From Campylobacter sp. (GTDB lineage: Bacteria; Campylobacterota; Campylobacteria; Campylobacterales; Campylobacteraceae), in the NCBI GenBank assembly GCA_024680445.1, contig JAILCJ010000174.1, forward strand, positions 1 through 7,618: DNA of 7,618 nt, in the 5' to 3' direction. Every line of letters begins with the position of its first letter. Within the stretch, counting starts at the first letter, position 1. The position numbers and the translations under genes were made by a program. The notes beneath the pieces are model-generated. The model was not told where the DNA came from. It saw only the letters and a program-made list of their open reading frames with translations, and did no database searches. This document shows, piece by piece, positions 7,200 to 7,618 of this stretch.

Positions 7200-7618
7200 C
7201 CTTTGTCCTTCAAAAATCCTTTGCTATTTTAAAATTTATCTTTGTCAAAATTCGTTTTTATCGGAGTTTTGCAAATAAATTTGACATAAAACAAGCGTAT
7301 TTTTGCTTTAACTTTTATCGTTTTTTCTCATCGATTGTAGCAACGAGCAAAAAAAGAGTTTCATTGTTTTAATATCGCATTATTTTGCAAATGTTTTATA
7401 TTTACTTTAGTTTTTTTTTAAAATTTTTTTAATTTTGTTTTGTTTTTGCGATTTTAATTTGTTAGTGTATAAGAAATTTATAGATTTTTTGATAAAAATG
7501 TTAATAAATACTTACTAATTAAGCCTTCCAATTTTTGCCTAATCGCCTTCTTTAATAGTAGTTATTTTGCCATTTTTAGTTAGTTATTACACACAACTAC
7601 TCAATGACGCTTCCATCA
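7200..7618. other. AT-rich non-coding region upstream of the ATPase-repeat gene
   Basis: About 420 nt without a convincing gene on either strand. It holds the start signals of the - strand gene, a run of nine T (7411-7419) followed by one of seven T (7424-7430), and a weak inverted repeat with arms AGTAGTT (7557-7563) and AACTACT (7595-7601). At the right edge a - strand frame reads six residues (DGSVIE) before a TAG at 7597-7599. This could be the tail of a gene outside the window, but six codons cannot prove it. I see no tRNA, attachment site or transposon end. Confidence 0.6.
7206..7231 (-). promoter_or_regulatory. RBS and -10-like box of the ATPase-repeat gene
   Basis: Read on the - strand, AAGGA (7206-7210) lies 6 nt before the ATG, a strong ribosome binding site. 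A TAAAAT hexamer (7226-7231) lies 26 nt before the ATG and is the best -10 candidate. A TTGACA (7243-7248) is present but only 11 nt from it, too close to act as its -35. The RBS is convincing; the promoter is a guess in such AT-rich DNA. Confidence 0.45.

Noticed and set aside
7243..7248. TTGACA as a -35 box for the ATPase-repeat gene
   Set aside because: It lies only 11 nt from the best -10 candidate, and at proper spacing there is no -10-like hexamer.
7557..7601. Inverted repeat AGTAGTT/AACTACT as a recombination site or terminator
   Set aside because: Only 7 bp with a 31-nt loop, no adjacent recombinase or direct repeats, and likely by chance in AT-rich DNA.
7604..7618. ATG at the right edge (+ strand) as the start of a new gene
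   Set aside because: Only five codons are visible and no ribosome binding site precedes it.

Overview
The window looks like chromosomal DNA of a Campylobacter-type organism (Campylobacterota). It is very AT-rich and A/T-tract rich, with short AAGG-type ribosome binding sites and TAAAAT-like -10 boxes without clear -35 boxes. AtpB stands apart from the other ATP synthase genes, and its protein sequence is typically campylobacterial. The order atpB - gatB - gpsA also fits what I recall of Campylobacter jejuni, where these genes lie close together.

Left and centre (1-4998, all + strand): a leader with a small perfect hairpin and a promoter-like element leads to atpB (F-type ATP synthase subunit a), followed by a strong hairpin terminator. 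A second, similar promoter-like element then starts a tight four-gene run: gatB (Glu-tRNAGln/Asp-tRNAAsn amidotransferase subunit B), gpsA (glycerol-3-phosphate dehydrogenase, TTG start overlapping gatB), an exported family 3 glycoside hydrolase of the NagZ type (1-nt overlap with gpsA), and tenA (thiaminase II/aminopyrimidine hydrolase, 10 nt later). These serve translation, phospholipid precursor synthesis, amino-sugar/peptidoglycan turnover and thiamine salvage. They look like ordinary chromosomal genes sharing a transcript rather than one pathway.

Right (5034-7199, - strand, convergent with tenA): one 721-residue gene of unusual architecture. Its N-terminal ~300 residues are a RavA/MoxR-type AAA+ ATPase. 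A charged helical linker replaces the usual RavA C-terminal part, and the last ~270 residues are a DUF285 (BspA-like) array of eight 25-residue repeats with degenerate caps at both ends. The Walker A Ser/Thr is Pro, there is no signal peptide, and no viaA partner lies directly downstream. Two neighbouring repeats share 59 identical nucleotides, a sign of recent duplication or conversion. This fusion is the most interesting feature here.

Far right (7200-7618): about 420 nt of very AT-rich DNA with no convincing gene. It holds the start signals of the ATPase gene, T-tracts and weak inverted repeats.
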